Part shown: positions 20,851 to 29,545 of the stretch, in pieces
How the letters are laid out: each line of letters opens with the position of its first letter
Numbering within the stretch: the first letter of the stretch is position 1
NCBI GenBank assembly: GCA_944326725.1
Contig: CALVFA010000056.1
Location: 1 to 33,575, forward strand
From: an uncultured Elusimicrobiales bacterium
GTDB lineage: Bacteria; Elusimicrobiota; Elusimicrobia; Elusimicrobiales; Elusimicrobiaceae
Length of the DNA: 33,575 nt
Direction of reading: 5' to 3'
Notes under the pieces: model-generated
Told to the model about the DNA's origin: nothing
Database searches by the model: none
What the model saw: the letters and a program-made list of their open reading frames with translations, nothing else
Position numbers and translations under genes: made by a program

Positions 20851-22236
20851 ATGAATAAACCTTCACTGCGTTATGCTCTGCTGTTTGTGTGCGCAACCCT
20901 CGTTTTACTTGGCGGCTGTACTTACCACGGCAAAATACACCGCGGCATTTATCAGAAGCCGGACTATGAAGAAAAAATAAACGCCCGCGTGATGGTGGTG
21001 GCGGATAAGTTTTTCCCGCAGAGCGTAACTTTGGAAGGGGATTCAGCCTACCATTTCCGCCTTTCAGACGGATTACCCGTGGCGGTAGCCGACGCATTGG
21101 GCACGCTGTTTACCGAAGTGGAAGTCAATGAATACAAATACCGCAAAAACTATGATTATATAGCCGAGCTGGATTATAAAGCCGCCTTGGCGGTCGGTCC
21201 GGCGGAAATACACTTGCAAAACACGTTTTATAGTCATGTGGTGTTCCACCCCGTTCTGCAGACTTATTTAACCCTGACTATGCGCAACCCCCAAACCGGC
21301 TATGCCGTGGCCCGTTATACGCAAAGTGCGGAAATATCCCTTAAAGACGCTTCCAGCAGTTCTCTTTTATGGCTGACAGGCTTTTTGCGCATTATTACCT
21401 TGGGCCTATTAACCCCGCTGGACGTGCAAGCCTATGGCGGATATATGCGGGGCCTGTTGGAAGAGGGGATAGTCAAAACGCTTTCAGAAGAAATTATGCC
21501 CCAAATGCAGGAAAACCGAGTCAATTTTACTAAAGAACACCTCACAGAAAAAAGCAATGTACGGGTAGACGGGCAGTTTATCCCTTTTATGCAGGCCACG
21601 GTGTATATTCATACTGATGACGCCATAGGCTCCGGCTTTTTAATCAGCCCAGACGGCTATATCATTACCAACCGGCATGTGGTGGGGACGGCGCGGGACG
21701 TGTCGGTAGTACTTTATGACCAGCGCCAACTGCTGGATAAAACCGACCCCAGCCAAACTGCCGACCCAAAAGCCACCAACAACAAAGTCCGCTTTGCCAA
21801 AGTGCTTAAGAGCAATAAAGCGCGTGATTTGGCTTTGCTTAAAATGGAGGGGGAAAACCTGCCTTATTTGGAGCTGGAAACAGACCGCTCCGCCTATACC
21901 ACCGGGCAGGAAGTAGTGGCCCTGGGCGCGCCCAGAGGGGTGGAATGGAGCGCCAGCCGCGGCATTTTAAGCGCCGCGCGCGATAACAACGGCGTAGACA
22001 CCCTGCAAACAGACGCCGCCATTAATAACGGCAACAGCGGCGGCCCGCTGATTAGTTTGCAAACCGGGCGGGTGCTGGGTGTAAACAGCTGGGGCATGGC
22101 CCCATCGGCTGATATAGATGATCTGCGCCAGGGAGTGCAAAATATAAATTTTGCTATTTCCGCCTATGAAGTACAGCGCACTTTGGGCGTTACCCAGCCG
22201 GTGGATCCCGATGATTTCCCGCTGCCGACAGATTAA
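20851..22236 (+). CDS. Lipoprotein with C-terminal trypsin-like (HtrA-type) serine protease domain, no PDZ
   Basis: A 461-residue predicted lipoprotein: the signal sequence ends in the lipobox LGGC with lipidated Cys23. Residues 24-230 form an unrecognised N-terminal domain with a hydrophobic patch at about 171-190. Residues 245-450 are a trypsin-fold protease of the DegP/HtrA group with an intact triad: His276 (TNRHVV), Asp326 (RDLALLK) and Ser396 (GNSGGPL). The sequence ends soon after the protease domain, so the PDZ domains of classical DegP are missing. The likely site is the periplasmic face of the inner or outer membrane, with a role in envelope protein quality control or processing. 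The gene stands alone with a near-leaderless promoter. Confidence 0.88.
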   Translation: MNKPSLRYALLFVCATLVLLGGCTYHGKIHRGIYQKPDYEEKINARVMVVADKFFPQSVTLEGDSAYHFRLSDGLPVAVADALGTLFTEVEVNEYKYRKNYDYIAELDYKAALAVGPAEIHLQNTFYSHVVFHPVLQTYLTLTMRNPQTGYAVARYTQSAEISLKDASSSSLLWLTGFLRIITLGLLTPLDVQAYGGYMRGLLEEGIVKTLSEEIMPQMQENRVNFTKEHLTEKSNVRVDGQFIPFMQATVYIHTDDAIGSGFLISPDGYIITNRHVVGTARDVSVVLYDQRQLLDKTDPSQTADPKATNNKVRFAKVLKSNKARDLALLKMEGENLPYLELETDRSAYTTGQEVVALGAPRGVEWSASRGILSAARDNNGVDTLQTDAAINNGNSGGPLISLQTGRVLGVNSWGMAPSADIDDLRQGVQNINFAISAYEVQRTLGVTQPVDPDDFPLPTD

Positions 22237-22270
22237 TTTTGCCTGGGTATACCCCAAAAAGGCCAAAATT
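22235..22270. repeat. Nested inverted repeat between the lipoprotein protease gene and accB
   Basis: AATTTTG-CC (22235-22243) pairs with GG-C-CAAAATT (22261-22270) with one bulged base, around the perfect palindrome GGGTATACCC (22245-22254). It may be a weak terminator or an operator for accB. No T tract follows. Confidence 0.35.
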
Positions 22271-22339
22271 ATGTAAAATAATAAAAAGATTGTTCGGGCC
22301 CCTGTGGGCCCAGACCATGTGCAAGAGGGCATTTTCTTT

Positions 22340-22843
22340 ATGAAAAAAACAGTCAAGAAAGCCGCACCCAAAAAAGCCGCCGCCAAAAAGCCGGCCGTGA
22401 AAGAATCCCCGATTTTGAAAGAAGTCAAACAGCTTTATTCTTTCATGCAAGACAATTCCATTGATACCATTGAATACGACCAAAACGGCCTGTATTTGCG
22501 TTTGGTAAAGGCCAAACCGGCCATGGTGCCCGTACCGGTTAATGTCGGCACGGCTGCCGCCACGGGGCCGGCTGCTGCCGCTGCGCCGGTGCAGGAACAG
22601 TATAAAGAAGTCATTAAGTCCCCGCTGATGGGTATTTTCTTCCGCGGGTCCACGCCGTCTGCACCCCCGTTTGTCAAAGAGGGCGCCACCGTAAAGAAAG
22701 GCGACGTGATTTGCCTTATTGAGGCCATGAAAGTATTCAACGAAGTACGCGCCGATTTTAACTGCGTCATACAGAAAGTGCTGGTAGAAAACGGCAAGCC
22801 CATTAAACAGGGTGATGCGCTCTTTGCTATTGAGCGGGTGTAA
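22340..22843 (+). CDS. accB: Biotin carboxyl carrier protein of acetyl-CoA carboxylase
   Basis: A 167-residue carrier of the biotin arm used in malonyl-CoA synthesis. An N-terminal Lys/Ala tail (about 1-22, KKTVKKAAPKKAAAKK type) is followed by the AccB helix region (LKEVKQLYSFMQDNSIDTIEY), an Ala/Pro/Val linker and the biotinyl domain. The biotinylated Lys lies in EAMKVFNEV; the common motif is AMKM, here AMKV. ATG 22340 is chosen; an in-frame GTG at 22304 has no support, while AGAGGG lies upstream of 22340. No accC is in this window. A small winged-helix gene begins 2 nt after the stop and is presumably cotranscribed. Confidence 0.93.
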   Translation: MKKTVKKAAPKKAAAKKPAVKESPILKEVKQLYSFMQDNSIDTIEYDQNGLYLRLVKAKPAMVPVPVNVGTAAATGPAAAAAPVQEQYKEVIKSPLMGIFFRGSTPSAPPFVKEGATVKKGDVICLIEAMKVFNEVRADFNCVIQKVLVENGKPIKQGDALFAIERV

Positions 22844-22845
22844 TT

Positions 22846-23082
22846 ATGACGCCGCTGCAAGAGAGCATTCAGGCCGCCTGCGGGCGCATGTTGGAATATC
22901 TGCAGGATAAAAAACAGGCTACGTCTTGGCAGTTAAAGCTGGCCTTGCATTTGTCCAGTTCGGTGTTATACTTGGCGTTAGGCGTGCTCTTTGAGCAAGG
23001 CAAAATCCGCCTGGAGGCAGACGATATTAACTACAAAGTTTCCCTGCCTCAGCCCAATGTAGAAACACCCCAGCAGTTTTAG
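22846..23082 (+). CDS. Small winged helix-turn-helix protein (DUF2582-like)
   Basis: A 78-residue protein. The segment TSWQLKLALHLSSSVLYLALGVLFEQGKIRL (about 26-56) matches the DUF2582 winged-helix pattern as I remember it: a helix, a Leu-rich recognition-like helix, then ALGxLxxxGKI and a beta wing. It starts 2 nt after accB and shares its terminator, so it could be a regulator or adaptor linked to fatty-acid synthesis. That link comes from position only. Confidence 0.68.
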   Translation: MTPLQESIQAACGRMLEYLQDKKQATSWQLKLALHLSSSVLYLALGVLFEQGKIRLEADDINYKVSLPQPNVETPQQF

Positions 23083-23088
23083 TTTTCT

Positions 23089-23114
23089 AAGGCCCCTGAA
23101 AAGGGGCCTTTTTT
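23089..23114 (+). terminator. Intrinsic terminator of accB and the winged-helix gene
   Basis: A perfect 9-bp stem AAGGCCCCT / AGGGGCCTT with a GAAA tetraloop and a T run, 6 nt after the stop codon. Confidence 0.9.
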
Positions 23115-23176
23115 ACTTCCGCTGTTTAGTTAATTATCTGTTGGGCAATTTTCAGAGCGCCGCGTCGCTGTTTTAT

Positions 23177-23220
23177 GGGTCTTATGGCCTTGGCATTTTA
23201 GGCCCAAAGACCCTGTTTTT
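23177..23220 (+). repeat. GGCC-rich hairpin with T run, related to the cluster at 16757-16827
   Basis: Two 14-nt arms (23177-23190 and 23200-23213) match at 12 of 14 positions, as GGGTCTT / AAGACCC outside and GGCCT / AGGCC inside. They are followed by TGTTTTT. It looks like a second terminator 60 nt after the accB terminator, but its sequence resembles the minus-strand reading of 16827-16757, so it may be a dispersed element. Confidence 0.55.
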
Positions 23221-23249
23221 CCTATGTAAAAAATGAAAAAATATAGTAT

Positions 23250-25727
23250 ATGCAAAAACGGATTTTATCTCTTTTATTGTCTTTATCTCTGTTGTTACAA
23301 CAAATACCCGCGTTGGCTTTTACCCCGCAAGGCACTTTCCCTGCGCGCAATTCCCGCCCGGCGGAAGGGGTTGACCTTCCGGCAAAAACGGATTATTTGG
23401 GGCATACTTTCTCTGCGCCCCAGTGGCAAAAAGCTTCAGAGCCTGCTTATAAAGCCTCTAATCTGCAGGCTCGTTTGGAACAAGCTTTAAAAACTGGCGA
23501 TGCCGCTCAGTTCTATTTATTGCTTACTGAACTCAACAGCCTGTTAATTTCCCAGCTTTCGGATAGTTTCCTGCCCAATCGGATAAACGCGCTCCAACTT
23601 TTAGCCAGCCATATTAAAGAGGGTTTCATCAGCGCACAGGAACAAAAAGAGGTGGCTGTCCGTCTGGAAAAAAATCTGCGCTATGCAACAAAATGCGAAG
23701 GCCAATCCTGCCAATTTTTAGGGTTAGCGGCTTTGACGCTGGCTTTATGCGCCCAGGCCCCGCTTCCGGACGCAGTAGCCACACTTAAGGAATTGCCGCT
23801 GCAGTCCAACCGCCAACGGGTTTTGGCGCTTTACAGCAGTCTGCTGGCGCGTGATTACGGCTCCGAGCAGTCCAACCAAATTGTTGGCGAATATATACTG
23901 CGCGCCAATGCTTGGCTGGGGGGGATTGCTGCCGCCAAACAACAAATAGACCAGCTGGTGCACCAAGCCAACGCCGGCGGATATACATATGATGTTAAAA
24001 ATTATAAATTACAGCGTTTTGCCGTAGAATTACTTTCTGCCTTTGGTCCTTCTTCCATTGAGGTTTTAAAAACATTGGCTGCCCACTCTGAGAGCCTGAC
24101 GGTACGGACGCATGCAGCCATAGAATTGGCTTATAAAAACCTGAATTTCCAAAACATGCAGCAAGTGCGCCAACAGTTGGAATACATTTACTGCAATATC
24201 AAGTTGCGCCTGCCGCACCAATTAGATTTTGAATTGCGCCAACAAATCGGTTATGCGTACGGTCAAGGCCGCAAACCCCAGCACTTAACAGCCAACCCAC
24301 ACCAATGTGTAGTCGTGGTTCCCACGGCGCCCAACCCGCATTTAATCTTAGATGAATGGGTGCTCAAAGCGGGGAAAGAAGCCGTCTTGTGGTTTGCACC
24401 CGGCGGAATTTTCAAAGCAGCCCAGGTGGGGTGGAAAACCCTGCGCCATTTAAAAGCGCTTCGCCTGTATGTAAACACTCACCATGGCATGAGCCTGCGG
24501 CAATTTTATCAGTCCGGCCGGCGTTTGCCAATCATGGGCTTTAAAGCCAATTTGTATTCTTCTATCCGTACGGCACAAAAAGCGGAGAAAATATCTTCCG
24601 GAGCCACGCCTGTTTCTTCGGAGCTTTTACGGGCGCGGACTGCAGCCAGCATAGAGCCGGAAGTCCACAAGATACGCAACATGTTTTTGGACCAAACCAA
24701 CGATTTGTTGGCCTCAACCCGGGCGCGCACAGACCTGACGGTGGCACAACGGGCACATGTGGAACGCTTGGCTAAACGAGTGGAAGAAAACCCTACTTCT
24801 TCTTACGTGCTTGGCGAGGTAAAACGCGAATTGGAAAAAATGCCCAAACAGCAAAGCAACGCGTTGGTCGTGTTTGGCACCCGCATGGAAGACGTCAGCA
24901 GAGAAATTATGGAAGAGTCCAGCCGTAACTTTATGACGGACGGCATCGGCTGGAAACTGCAAAACGCCCATACCAATATCGGCACCAACAAGCCCTACTT
25001 GCGCTATCATTTCCAGCAATATGGTCCCACGACCGATGATTTGCTTTTGCGTTGGGAAACACACGGCGGCTTGGACCAGCTTTCCCATTGGACCGGGGAA
25101 TTAAATGATGTTTCTTCCATTTCTATGCCTGAGCTTATCAAAATGATTACAGAAAATTTGGAGGGCGCTTCCAAAAAAGCAATTACCCTGTGGATTGACA
25201 GCTGCTATCCGGGAGCGGCTTTTAGAGATTTTATGTCTTTGCCCTATGAAATGAGAAAGAATTTCAATCTTTTCGCATTAGGCGGTCATATGCAGTTAAA
25301 CTTTACGGGATTTTTTCCAAAATGGCTGCAGCAGTCCAAACAAACCCCGTTAAGTTATGCCCTGCTGATGTGGAAATATGGGGGGCGGCCCAATACTATT
25401 ACGGGAAAAGCCTTTGTAAATGGGCAAGTCATTGACCCTTTGGCCCAGGCTATCAAAAATTCACATTATTTCCGTCCTACCGTTTCCCGGGAATTGCAGA
25501 TGCTTAAAGAAATTTCCGAAGCGGACAATTCCTATTCTTTATATCAATCAATGCAACAGTTTGTTGATAAAGTGCCGGGAGCCTCAGTCAAAAATTTGCA
25601 ATGGCCTACCGATTACTACGTCATTCCATACAACAGAAATGTTTCTTTAGACTTAACAAACCAGGTGTTGGTGCCTGAGCGCTTGGTGGAAGAAGTCAAA
25701 TCTGAGATAACGAAGATAAAATTCTAA
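23250..25727 (+). CDS. Large secreted protein with caspase-like (clan CD) cysteine protease domain
   Basis: An 825-residue protein with a signal peptide (cleavage after about Ala23, PALA-F). Residues about 70-340 are helical and Leu/Ala/Gln-rich, possibly HEAT/TPR-like. A middle region (about 365-530) is mixed helical. The C-terminal third has a hydrophobic strand followed by ETHGG (His605) and, 47 residues on, the strand ITLWIDSCYPGAA (Cys652). A His-Gly and a hydrophobic-Asp-Ser/Ala-Cys-x-x-Gly pair is the hallmark of clan CD peptidases (caspases, metacaspases, gingipains, CHAT). I infer an exported cysteine protease. Its target is unknown. It is monocistronic. The start has no good Shine-Dalgarno; an out-of-frame ATG at 23233 overlaps it. 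Confidence 0.75.
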   Translation: MQKRILSLLLSLSLLLQQIPALAFTPQGTFPARNSRPAEGVDLPAKTDYLGHTFSAPQWQKASEPAYKASNLQARLEQALKTGDAAQFYLLLTELNSLLISQLSDSFLPNRINALQLLASHIKEGFISAQEQKEVAVRLEKNLRYATKCEGQSCQFLGLAALTLALCAQAPLPDAVATLKELPLQSNRQRVLALYSSLLARDYGSEQSNQIVGEYILRANAWLGGIAAAKQQIDQLVHQANAGGYTYDVKNYKLQRFAVELLSAFGPSSIEVLKTLAAHSESLTVRTHAAIELAYKNLNFQNMQQVRQQLEYIYCNIKLRLPHQLDFELRQQIGYAYGQGRKPQHLTANPHQCVVVVPTAPNPHLILDEWVLKAGKEAVLWFAPGGIFKAAQVGWKTLRHLKALRLYVNTHHGMSLRQFYQSGRRLPIMGFKANLYSSIRTAQKAEKISSGATPVSSELLRARTAASIEPEVHKIRNMFLDQTNDLLASTRARTDLTVAQRAHVERLAKRVEENPTSSYVLGEVKRELEKMPKQQSNALVVFGTRMEDVSREIMEESSRNFMTDGIGWKLQNAHTNIGTNKPYLRYHFQQYGPTTDDLLLRWETHGGLDQLSHWTGELNDVSSISMPELIKMITENLEGASKKAITLWIDSCYPGAAFRDFMSLPYEMRKNFNLFALGGHMQLNFTGFFPKWLQQSKQTPLSYALLMWKYGGRPNTITGKAFVNGQVIDPLAQAIKNSHYFRPTVSRELQMLKEISEADNSYSLYQSMQQFVDKVPGASVKNLQWPTDYYVIPYNRNVSLDLTNQVLVPERLVEEVKSEITKIKF

Positions 25728-25785
25728 ATTTGTTTTGCCAAAAGGCCCTTTCTTTGCCATTTTTTCTTGCCGGCAAAGAGAAACT

Positions 25786-25814
25786 TTGACAACGCGGTAT
25801 GCCAACTATATTTT
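25786..25814 (+). promoter_or_regulatory. Possible promoter of the ftsK cluster
   Basis: A perfect TTGACA (25786-25791), 17-bp spacer, TATTTT (25809-25814). The start would be near 25821. A competing TAAAAT at 25830-25835 lies 8 nt before the ATG and would give a leaderless message. Confidence 0.5.
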
Positions 25815-25843
25815 AGCTTGCAAAATTGCTAAAATATCCCTAT

Positions 25844-28150
25844 ATGGCAAAATACTATTACGCGCGTAAGAAATCCAAGAAAAAAAACAAACAAGTTTCC
25901 TCCGTCCGCTGGCTGGCCTCTGCTTTGTATATAGTGGGCTTTGCCGTAACCGCGTGGCTTTTTGCCATGTTGTGGTTTGGCTTTTCACAGGGCAGTATCA
26001 GCGAGGCTTCCTGCCGGGTGCTGCGCCAATTTTTTGGACAGAGTGCGCCGCTGATTCCTCTTTTGCTTACCTATTGGCTGGTGCGCAGCCTGATTAAAAA
26101 AAGCACGGCTTTTATCTTTTTCCTGTTTGGCTCTTTGCTAACGCTGACGGCTTTTTCGTCTGTGCTTACCATGTTTAAGCTGATTTTTACGGACTCTCAA
26201 ATTACCGGCGGCCTGGCCGGACAAAAAGTATTTTACTGGTTTGAAGGCATTGTGGGGCCCGTCGGAGCGTCTTTATTTTCTTTGGCTTTTCTGTTGGTGG
26301 GATTGCATGTTTTGTTTGCCATTCCCTGGCAGGTGGTGGTCAGCAAATCGGCTGACTTTTTGCGTAATGATTTTCAAGGCTGGATGGAAGCGCGCGCCGA
26401 GCTAAAAGAAAAAGTAAAAGAGGGCAAAGAAGAAATAAAACAAGCCGCCGAACATCCCGCCCCGGCTGCGCAAGATAACAACGAAGAAGAAGAACGCCCC
26501 TGCAAACCCAAAATTTACCGCCCCCACACCCAAATTAAAGCCCCCGTGGCGGAAATGGTGAAAGAGCTGCCGCGCTCAGGTAGCAAAGCCCCCGTCAAAA
26601 CGGAGCAAACGGAAGAAGAAACCCCGCAACAGACAAAACCTTTTGACCCGGCCACCTTTCAGCTGCCCTCTTTGGACTTGCTTTCAGACCCGGTTAACAA
26701 CGGCGTAGTAGGCCCCACTGACGAAGAAATAGCCCAGGCCACCAAACGCCTGGAAGAAACGTTAAAAAACTTTGAAATCGGCGCCCATGTGACGGGTGTT
26801 TCGCCCGGCCCGGTGGTAACGCGCTATGAAATCAAGCCGGACCCGGGGGTTAAAATCGCCTCTATCGTATCTATTTCCAACGATATTGCCCTGGCCATGC
26901 GGGCTAAGTCTATTCGCGTGGAAGCGCCTATCCCGGGCAAAGACGCCATTGGTTTTGAAATCCCCAATGACCGCCCGGTAATGGTAACGATGAAAGAAAT
27001 CCTGCAAGACCCCGTCTATACCCAGTCCAAGGCCCGCGTTCCCGTGGCCTTAGGCCGCTTTGCAGACGGACGGCCCGCCGGCGCTACACTGGAAAAATGG
27101 CCCCATATCTTAATTGCCGGCGCCACCAACAGCGGCAAATCCATTTGTCTGCATACGATTATTATGTCCGTTTTATACCACGCCAAACCCAATGAGGTCA
27201 AATTCCTGATGATTGACCCCAAACGGCTGGAGCTGACGCTCTATGAAGGTATTCCGCACCTCTACGACCCCAAAACTTCCTGCGACGACGTCAACGTGGT
27301 AACCGACGCGCAGGGGGCCGTCAAATCCCTGCAAATGCTGGTAAAAGTGATGGAGAAACGCCTTAAAATTATGGAGCTGGCCAAAGTGAAGAACATTGAA
27401 GGCTACAACGCCTGGGCGGAGAAAAAAGGCGAAGAAAAGATGTTCTACATTGTGGTTATCATTGACGAAATGGCGGATTTAATGCTGCAAACCCGCGCCG
27501 CCATAGAAGACTCCGTGCAGCGTTTGGCGCAAATGGCCCGCGCGGTGGGCATTCATTTGATTTTGTGCACGCAGCGCCCGTCCGTCAACGTAATTACGGG
27601 CGTGATTAAGGCCAACCTGCCCTCGCGCATTGCTCTGCAGGTGGCCAGCAAGACCGACTCTCGCGTGATTTTGGACGGCGCCGGGGCGGAGCTGCTTTTG
27701 GGCCGGGGGGATATGCTTTATCAGGGCACGTCCGACCAAAAGCCGCACCGCATACAGGGGGCCTATGTAAGCGAGAGCGAAATTACCGCCGTGGCGGACT
27801 TTTTACGCAGCCAGGGCGCGCCGGATTACCCGGTGCAGATTTTAGCTGACCACAGCATGCAGCGCCCGCAGGACGGGCTGGGCACTTCGCCCGAAGAGCT
27901 GCTGCAGGCGCTTAAGCTGGTAACAGAGCGGCGGCGCGTGTCGCAGGATTTGCTTAAAGCACATTTTGGCTCTTCGGCCCGTGCCACCAATATTTTAAGC
28001 GTGCTGGAGATGAAAGGCTTTATCACAAAGCCCGAAGGCTCCAACCGCTGGGAAATCCATTACGATTTGATAGAAGAACAAATCTCCGCACTGGAAAACA
28101 GAGATACGGATAAATACCAGGAACCCGAATATGAAACAGTTTATAAATAA
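25844..28150 (+). CDS. ftsK: DNA translocase FtsK/SpoIIIE
   Basis: A 768-residue septal DNA pump that clears chromosomes during division. Four N-terminal membrane helices lie within about 20-165, followed by a charged Glu/Lys/Pro linker (about 185-270). The motor has Walker A GATNSGKS (426-433), where many FtsK proteins read GTTGSGKS, and Walker B VVIIDEMAD with Asp541. The C-terminal gamma winged-helix domain (about 695-755, with SQDLLKAHFGSSARATNILSVLE) would read polarity sequences. ATG 25844 is preferred to an in-frame TTG at 25826, which overlaps the -10-like box. No Shine-Dalgarno is visible. The 3' end overlaps lolA by 20 nt. Confidence 0.95.
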   Translation: MAKYYYARKKSKKKNKQVSSVRWLASALYIVGFAVTAWLFAMLWFGFSQGSISEASCRVLRQFFGQSAPLIPLLLTYWLVRSLIKKSTAFIFFLFGSLLTLTAFSSVLTMFKLIFTDSQITGGLAGQKVFYWFEGIVGPVGASLFSLAFLLVGLHVLFAIPWQVVVSKSADFLRNDFQGWMEARAELKEKVKEGKEEIKQAAEHPAPAAQDNNEEEERPCKPKIYRPHTQIKAPVAEMVKELPRSGSKAPVKTEQTEEETPQQTKPFDPATFQLPSLDLLSDPVNNGVVGPTDEEIAQATKRLEETLKNFEIGAHVTGVSPGPVVTRYEIKPDPGVKIASIVSISNDIALAMRAKSIRVEAPIPGKDAIGFEIPNDRPVMVTMKEILQDPVYTQSKARVPVALGRFADGRPAGATLEKWPHILIAGATNSGKSICLHTIIMSVLYHAKPNEVKFLMIDPKRLELTLYEGIPHLYDPKTSCDDVNVVTDAQGAVKSLQMLVKVMEKRLKIMELAKVKNIEGYNAWAEKKGEEKMFYIVVIIDEMADLMLQTRAAIEDSVQRLAQMARAVGIHLILCTQRPSVNVITGVIKANLPSRIALQVASKTDSRVILDGAGAELLLGRGDMLYQGTSDQKPHRIQGAYVSESEITAVADFLRSQGAPDYPVQILADHSMQRPQDGLGTSPEELLQALKLVTERRRVSQDLLKAHFGSSARATNILSVLEMKGFITKPEGSNRWEIHYDLIEEQISALENRDTDKYQEPEYETVYK

Positions 28151-28925
28151 TTTTTGCTCTCTGACGCTGGCTCTATTGCTGGCGGGGGCCGCTTTTGCCG
28201 CAGAAACGGTAAAAGATTCCGCCCCGGCGGCACAATCCGCCGTCTCATTACCCGCCCCAGCAGTCAAACCCGCAGACGCTTCTGCCGCCCAAACGCAGGC
28301 CAAAGCCTCCGCCCGGGCAAATAAAGCAGACACAAAGGCTTCTTTAGAAAAAGCCACTGCCTCTCCCGCCAAAGAAAAAGACTATGTGGCCTGCTTTGCC
28401 GCGTGGGACAAAAATATGCACACGCTGCGCACCGATTTTATCCAAACCACCGAATACGACGGCATACTCATCAGCCGCTCTGAGGGGCGCATTTACTATG
28501 CGCAAAACGGGCAGAAACTGCGCCTGGATAATTTGGAGGGGGGCAAAGTAACCCAGAGTGCTTTGACCAATAAGAAAAACATTTGGGTATTGGATGAAAA
28601 AGGCCAGGAAGTCACCCAAGTCAGCTGGCAGCAATGGCTTTCGGGCCAGCCCAATCAGGCTTTGTTTGACTTTGGCCATTACACCGCTTTAATTGCCCGC
28701 CACGACGTTTCCGTACTGGAACACAAAGACGGACTGGTTATTTTGCGCCTGCAGCCCAAAGACAAAAAACAAAATTACACGCTGTATGTAGCGGTGGGGG
28801 AGGAGGATTGTTTCCCTGCCTATATTACCATACAGTCAGACTTAATGAAAACCACCGCCGAACTGACGGACAAGCGGCTAAATGCCGATCTAAAAAAAGA
28901 GTTATTTAAGAGGATAATCCAATGA
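28131..28925 (+). CDS. lolA: LolA-like outer-membrane lipoprotein carrier
   Basis: A 264-residue periplasmic protein. The signal peptide is cleaved after about Ala23, followed by an unusually long Ala/Lys/Pro linker (about 24-84). The LolA-type domain then carries family features: FAAWDKNMHTLRTDFIQTTEYDGILISRSEGRIYYAQNGQKLRLD, with the pattern F-Q, G-x-Y/F and P-x-x-L-R. LolA ferries lipoproteins across the periplasm. The ftsK-lolA order seen in proteobacteria supports the call. It overlaps ftsK by 20 nt and pgsA by four (ATGA). The long linker makes it larger than the usual protein of about 200 residues. Confidence 0.85.
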   Translation: MKQFINNFCSLTLALLLAGAAFAAETVKDSAPAAQSAVSLPAPAVKPADASAAQTQAKASARANKADTKASLEKATASPAKEKDYVACFAAWDKNMHTLRTDFIQTTEYDGILISRSEGRIYYAQNGQKLRLDNLEGGKVTQSALTNKKNIWVLDEKGQEVTQVSWQQWLSGQPNQALFDFGHYTALIARHDVSVLEHKDGLVILRLQPKDKKQNYTLYVAVGEEDCFPAYITIQSDLMKTTAELTDKRLNADLKKELFKRIIQ

Positions 28926-29545
28926 TGACGCTTGCCAACAAAATTACACTCACGCGCGCCGCGCTGTCTATAGTCATGTTTATTTTTATTTTGCTGCCTT
29001 ACGGCTGGGCCCGTATTACAGCTACGCTGATTTTTATTTTAGCCGCCAGCACCGACTGGGTGGACGGCAAAATCGCCCGGGAAACCAACACCATTACCCC
29101 GTTTGGCGCCATTGTGGACCCGTTTGTGGACAAAATTTTAGTGGCGGCGGCTTTGTTTGCCTTTGTGGGCATACGGGAGCTGGATATCCCTATTTGGGCG
29201 GTATTTTTTATCCTGCTGCGCGAGCTGATGATTTCCACCCTGCGCGTGATTGCCGCACTGGAAGGCAAAGTCATGGCGGCGGAACGCTGGGGCAAATTTA
29301 AAACGGTTATCCAAATGGCGGCTGTGGGCACCATTTTCTTTGTGCTGGATTTGTATCACGTCAGCCAGTGGCTGAGCGGGGAAGCCAAAACGGTATGTAT
29401 GGTGGCTTTTTGGACGCTGCGCAAAATCCCCTACGCCATTACGGCTATTGCGGCGGTGATTACGTGGATTAGCGCCATTTCCTATTTGAAAAACAACTGG
29501 GAACTGCTTAAAAAATCCTGGAGTTTGCCCGTATGCAAAAACTAA
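28922..29545 (+). CDS. pgsA: CDP-diacylglycerol-glycerol-3-phosphate 3-phosphatidyltransferase
   Basis: A 207-residue inner-membrane enzyme making phosphatidylglycerol phosphate from CDP-diacylglycerol and glycerol-3-phosphate. The complete CDP-alcohol phosphatidyltransferase motif is visible: Asp45, Asp48-Gly49, Ala52-Arg53, Gly62, Asp66, Asp70, all at canonical spacing. Several hydrophobic helices surround it. The start overlaps the lolA stop (ATGA); a Met one codon later (28925) is equally possible. The next gene encodes the enzyme for the following step and overlaps by 13 nt. Confidence 0.95.
   Translation: MMTLANKITLTRAALSIVMFIFILLPYGWARITATLIFILAASTDWVDGKIARETNTITPFGAIVDPFVDKILVAAALFAFVGIRELDIPIWAVFFILLRELMISTLRVIAALEGKVMAAERWGKFKTVIQMAAVGTIFFVLDLYHVSQWLSGEAKTVCMVAFWTLRKIPYAITAIAAVITWISAISYLKNNWELLKKSWSLPVCKN

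Noticed and set aside
25752..25778. CTTTGCC / GGCAAAG hairpin after the caspase-like gene as a terminator
   Set aside because: Only a 7-bp stem with a 13-nt loop and no T run after it; too weak to call.
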